This document shows positions 61,601-64,000 of a stretch of DNA of 64,000 bases, one piece after another. The notes beneath the pieces were generated by a model that was not told where the DNA came from, made no database searches, and saw only the letters and a list, made by a program, of their open reading frames with translations. Source of the stretch: Anas platyrhynchos (lineage: Eukaryota; Chordata; Aves; Anseriformes; Anatidae). Position 1 is the first letter of the stretch. Each line of letters opens with the position of its first letter. Made by a program: the position numbers and the translations under genes. Location: positions 46,832,501 through 46,896,500 of the forward strand of contig NC_092587.1 of NCBI RefSeq assembly GCF_047663525.1. Direction: 5' to 3'.

Positions 61601-63160
61601 CACACATGACTTAAAAACAACCACACAACCAAAAAACTGACTACTCAGCATTATAAGCCTGGGTGGGTAGGAACAGGAATATCTGTATTTCCAGGTTCAA
61701 AAGTGCAGTAGGAAAGGGCATGCTTTTTTTTTTTTTTTTTTTTTTTTTGGTAACAAAACCCTCAAGTAATACCAGCTTTATTTTTTCCAGTTTCTGACTT
61801 ATTTAACTTGGACACCAACAGACCACTAGTTTTTAACACGTTTTTATAAAATGGCTTGAATAATCATTTTAAAAGATTTGGCAGCTTTTGAAAATCCTTA
61901 AAAACCAGAGTCACTAGTATCTCATTTCAGTTATTTCTCAAGGACATTTTCAAATCCTCTGTTATTTTCACCTAGAAAAATTCTACAGAAAAGTGACTCT
62001 TAGAATATAAAGTGTCTCATATGTAGTATTATAGTTGCAGTTTTGTAAAATTATGACAGTCTTCACAGAGATGGATGGGATATGGGCATGGAGACTTCAA
62101 TTTTTTCCAGAGTTTTTAAAAGAAAAAATATTGGTTTTCCCCTTGAAAGCTTTTCAGAAATTTTCTGAATTTCAGAAATTTTTTAAGTGTTCTTTATAAT
62201 CTGAACAGTTAACGAAACAATGAATAGTGTTAGGACCAAGACAAACCACCGGAGTAAGGTGCTTTAAAAGTTCTTGTTTGACAGGGAACATCAGTAATGA
62301 CATAATACATCTTAATAATTCCATCTATTTTCCTAACATATGGATGAAAACATACCACTTGCTTGTGTCATGAGAGATTGTTACCTCCTGATTCCCACCC
62401 ATTTCTGAGTGACCCTTTCAGACTACCCATCATTCTTGTTATTTTTCAAATACAGGTGCTAGGTGTTTAGACATTGCTGCAGCTAGCTCCTTCAGCATTC
62501 TAGGGTGAATTTCACCAGCCTCTTCTAACCTGAATGCATTGTATTTAAATATTCTGTAGTCTGTTCTAGTATTCTACAGCTAATTCTAATTGCCCCCCAT
62601 ACAATTAAAGTGCTTCATAAAGACCGCAGTGAAAGACACACTTTCCAATTCAGTCTACACAATCATGTCTCATTTCTCAAAATCATCACTGTATAGCTTT
62701 AGAAATTGATGAGTTCAGCCATGTTACTTTTTCCTCATGGCAAGTTTGCAAGTATCCATTTATGTTTATGTAGCTATCTCAGATTAAAACTCACTCTTTC
62801 AATAAAATGCCTGAGGCAAAAATATGCTTATCTATGAATGTGGGGACTAGTGGACTCAAAGACCTGAGGAAAAAAACAAACACAAAACCAATTACTATAT
62901 TGCTACATTTTATGTAAAGAACACACAACGTATTTTTTTTCGGTTTAACAGTGAATACAGTTGTAGGTACTCTCTGTACAATACCAAATATTAGGAGTTG
63001 CTAGGGAGCGTAGTGTTGGAAGCCGTCCATGTTCCTGTTGCTTACACTGCCCCGCAGACAGGATACTCGGGTCAAGGAACTCAATCAGTTCCACATCCTC
63101 CTGCAGCAGAACTTCCTGTTGCAGGATGGTACGGAGTGTGTCAAATCGAAATCCGACATC
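34055..63160 (-). CDS. VEZT: Vezatin, adherens-junction transmembrane protein (5' end outside window)
   Basis: Vezatin is a two-pass membrane protein of cadherin-catenin junctions, reported to link myosin VIIA to them. Nine exons are placed: 62985-63160, 61165-61440, 57815-57952, 49803-49950, 46320-46651, 45307-45500, 39869-39969, 38492-38699 and 34055-34650. They total 2169 nt in one frame: 722 codons and a TAA. Counting from the first residue here, two hydrophobic segments lie at about 62-78 and 83-99. A long helical region with [15 protein letters not shown] and [19 protein letters not shown] follows, then a charged helix ([20 protein letters not shown]) and an acidic C-terminus. Recognition rests on close agreement with mammalian vezatin along its length. 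About 80 N-terminal residues and the promoter lie to the right. Confidence 0.97.
34129..34186 (-). repeat. VEZT: Coding GAG/GAA microsatellite (poly-Glu)
   Basis: A TCC/TTC-rich tract on plus encodes the acidic run near the vezatin C-terminus. It mixes GAG and GAA codons with GAT at one end. Acidic length is expected to vary between individuals and species. Confidence 0.9.
34651..38491 (-). other. VEZT: VEZT intron (exon 38492-38699 to last exon)
   Basis: 3.8 kb of AT-rich sequence with a T-rich run at 37964-37982. No other gene or recognised element was seen. The donor is GTAAGC. Confidence 0.75.
38492..38699 (-). CDS. VEZT: VEZT exon with charged coiled-coil helix
   Basis: A 208-nt exon coding [15 protein letters not shown], then a highly charged helix [20 protein letters not shown] and [20 protein letters not shown]. 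This is one of the most conserved parts of vezatin. Phase is 0 at the start and 1 at the end. Confidence 0.96.
38700..39868 (-). other. VEZT: VEZT intron with poly(A) runs in the sense strand
   Basis: 1.2 kb. It includes 26 T residues (plus strand) at 39642-39667 and a poly(A) tract touching the donor of the preceding exon. No gene is inside. Confidence 0.75.
39642..39667. repeat. Poly(T) tract of 26
   Basis: A homopolymer T run on the plus strand, poly(A) in the sense of VEZT. No body of a retroposed element is apparent on either side. Confidence 0.95.
39869..39969 (-). CDS. VEZT: VEZT exon (short, 101 nt)
   Basis: It codes [20 protein letters not shown] and [11 protein letters not shown], matching mammalian vezatin. 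The donor CAG/GTAA runs directly into a 17-base A run. The acceptor is CCCTAAAG. Confidence 0.95.
40300..41590 (+). mobile_element. Heavily decayed CR1-like LINE
   Basis: Plus-strand relics appear in the right order for a CR1-type reverse transcriptase. They are SYRQIS near 40330, [11 protein letters not shown] near 40430, [10 protein letters not shown] near 40540 (motif A relic), a piece resembling LEYC near 41090 (GLWMEHCAQ) and MIRGL near 41180. Stops and frameshifts separate all of them. It lies antisense inside a VEZT intron and is much older than the copy at 25-26 kb. The limits are approximate. Confidence 0.6.
43901..43920. repeat. Poly(A) tract of 20
   Basis: A homopolymer A run in a VEZT intron, followed by ACAAAAACAG. 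No associated retrocopy is recognised. Confidence 0.93.
45307..45500 (-). CDS. VEZT: VEZT exon coding helical region
   Basis: A 194-nt exon coding [36 protein letters not shown] and [16 protein letters not shown]. It continues the coiled-coil-like region begun in the preceding exon. The acceptor is TTACTTAG and the donor AAAG/GTAAAT. Confidence 0.96.
45501..46319 (-). other. VEZT: VEZT intron
   Basis: 0.8 kb, AT-rich, with nothing else recognised. The donor is GTAAGT. Confidence 0.75.
46320..46651 (-). CDS. VEZT: VEZT exon (332 nt)
   Basis: It codes [37 protein letters not shown] and [20 protein letters not shown], then [18 protein letters not shown] local stretch around [10 protein letters not shown] differs from the mammalian sequence, while both flanks agree closely. 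The acceptor is GTTTTACAG and the donor GA/GTAAGT. Confidence 0.97.
46652..49802 (-). other. VEZT: VEZT intron
   Basis: 3.2 kb. It contains an AAAT tetranucleotide repeat at 48496-48534 and short A/T runs. No gene is recognised. Confidence 0.75.
48496..48534. repeat. (AAAT)n microsatellite
   Basis: About nine AAAT units with one extra A near the right end. Confidence 0.94.
49803..49950 (-). CDS. VEZT: VEZT exon after the AT-AC intron
   Basis: A 148-nt exon coding (N)[37 protein letters not shown] and GFSLPALK. It begins after an AC dinucleotide (49952-49951), not AG. Only this start restores the [11 protein letters not shown] sequence of vezatin. The donor is AAG/GTAATC. Confidence 0.94.
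52944..53045 (-). mobile_element. CR1 LINE 3' end, minus strand
   Basis: Plus strand reads AATCACAGAATTATAGAAC, then GGATGGGACTC and GATCACCAAGTCCAACTCC, the reverse complement of the CR1 3' UTR and octamer tail. The sequence degrades beyond about 53045. Confidence 0.8.
57601..57615. repeat. Poly(A) tract
   Basis: A run of about 15 A residues followed by GAAAAAATTAAG, inside the AT-AC intron. Confidence 0.85.
57815..57952 (-). CDS. VEZT: VEZT exon before the AT-AC intron
   Basis: A 138-nt exon coding (L)[37 protein letters not shown] and ATLYMLK. It ends two bases into the Asn codon, immediately before ATATCC. The acceptor is GCTTGACAG. Confidence 0.95.
57953..61164 (-). other. VEZT: VEZT intron
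   Basis: 3.2 kb, AT-rich, with short A/T runs. No other element is recognised. The donor is GTGAGT. Confidence 0.75.
61165..61440 (-). CDS. VEZT: VEZT exon with the two membrane segments
   Basis: A 276-nt exon coding [19 protein letters not shown] and [17 protein letters not shown], two hydrophobic stretches separated by a few residues. These are followed by [19 protein letters not shown] and [18 protein letters not shown]. The close pair suggests a membrane hairpin. The acceptor is CTGTTTGCAG and the donor T/GTGAGT. Confidence 0.97.
61441..62984 (-). other. VEZT: VEZT intron
   Basis: 1.5 kb, AT-rich. It contains a 25-base poly(T) (plus strand) at 61724-61748 and a short imperfect TTCAGAAATTTTCTGAA inverted repeat near 62153. 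No gene is recognised. Confidence 0.75.
61724..61748. repeat. Poly(T) tract of 25
   Basis: A homopolymer on the plus strand, poly(A) in the sense of VEZT. No element body was found. Confidence 0.95.
62985..63160 (-). CDS. VEZT: VEZT exon (first visible)
   Basis: A 176-nt exon coding [38 protein letters not shown] and [12 protein letters not shown](W). The acceptor is GTGGTAAG, with a pyrimidine tract a little upstream. The donor is G/GTATTG. It corresponds to about residue 80 onward of mammalian vezatin. Confidence 0.96.
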
Positions 63161-64000
63161 CTTACCACAAACGGGCAGGAGAAAAAAACAGGTATTAGTA
63201 AAGAACATGCAAACTCTTAAAATTAAGTTATTAGAACAAGGAAAATACCCAGACACTCCACACTTCACTGACAGCTCTCTCTTCCTGAAGATTACAAAAA
63301 TATTTCAGATATATCAGCAGTAGACTCCTCACTTTTTTTAAGCTTGTTAAAATTTAAAAATTCATTTACTACCTAACAATTCAGCCTTGCAGGGTGTATT
63401 GCTCTGATCCTAGACAGTAACAATATTTGGTAAAATGCTACAAGTTATGCCAATACATTTGCAAAAGGATTGGAAAGGTATCATATCTATTAGAAGATCT
63501 TCAATAAAACAGAAAATTTTTTTGTCATGACATAATTTAGGTCATTAACAAAACAAATAAATTATAAAAGGAGAGATTACGGCTCAGTCAACAAAAAGTC
63601 ACCTGTGGACATTTAATAGGGTCAGTGTGCTGGACTCAATGCTGCTTTGACCCAACCAAAGCTGTGAGTCCTCTCCTGCAGGATTCTGTGACCCAAGAGA
63701 GCTCAATCCAAACATGAAACAGTGTGGGCCTCTGGAGATTTCACACTTATGGAACTTCAGGCAAACTTCAGGGAGTTACTTAGTCATGGATGTGATACTA
63801 TGATAAACGTCTGCTATTTTTCCCCTACTGTAACAGCGCTTCAAGGCAATATGCAGATCTTGAAGACATATAAATAAATCAGAGAAGACCCCCTGAAATA
63901 TTAATCTGCATATTGCACCAAGCTATAATTACAGAACACTTCATTTTGAGAGTGTTCTAACAAAACCCCAAAATGAGCATGTGCATCTTTGCATCTAACT
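63161..64000 (-). other. VEZT: VEZT intron, continuing out of the window
   Basis: No earlier VEZT exon lies in the last 840 bases. A stretch near 63620-63690 (GGACTCAATG ... GGATTCTGTGAC) faintly resembles a CR1 end but is too diverged to call. Confidence 0.7.

Noticed and set aside
63600-63700. Faint CR1-like 3' end at the right edge
   Set aside because: Only scattered words (GGACTCAATG, GATTCTGTGAC) match, which is too weak to support a call.

Overview
The window is vertebrate nuclear DNA, almost certainly from a bird. Three things point there: multi-exon genes with long AT-rich introns; interspersed repeats that are essentially all CR1-type LINEs, including a fairly young 5'-truncated copy ending in the avian ATTCTGTG tail; and no recognisable mammalian SINEs. 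I cannot name the species from the sequence. Long open frames are rare, and most that exist are chance. The real coding content lies in short exons found by splice sites and phase.

Left part (1-19410, + strand): the 3' half of a gene whose promoter and first exons lie left of the window. Seven exons (about 19-139, 1857-1988, 5928-6048, 6469-6499, 7510-7687, 9635-9751, 19282-19410) join in one continuous phase for about 275 residues to a TGA stop. From memory I think it resembles the C3orf20/FAM194 (ERICH6) family, but this is tentative. One intron holds a pure 219-bp (CCCTT)n repeat, which is (AAGGG)n on the other strand. Another holds an old CR1 fragment.

Middle (about 19.8-33.4 kb): an intergenic stretch between two tail-to-tail genes. 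It holds a 1.3-kb CR1 with an uninterrupted 406-codon reverse-transcriptase frame (24985-26314), a GC-richer patch just after it, and several homopolymer tracts.

Right part (34055-64000, - strand): VEZT, encoding vezatin, the adherens-junction membrane protein. Nine exons covering everything except roughly the first 80 residues can be placed to the base. All phases match and give 722 codons plus a stop. One intron (49951-57814) has AT-AC ends, a perfect ATATCCTTT 5' splice site and a CCTTAAC branch site, so it is a minor-spliceosome (U12) intron. VEZT introns hold a decayed LINE (40.3-41.6 kb), a CR1 3' end in reverse orientation (52.9-53.0 kb) and several poly(A/T) and AAAT tracts.

No operon, CRISPR, tRNA, rRNA or complete viral element was seen. 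The two genes are not obviously linked in function; their shared feature is convergent 3' ends about 14.6 kb apart.
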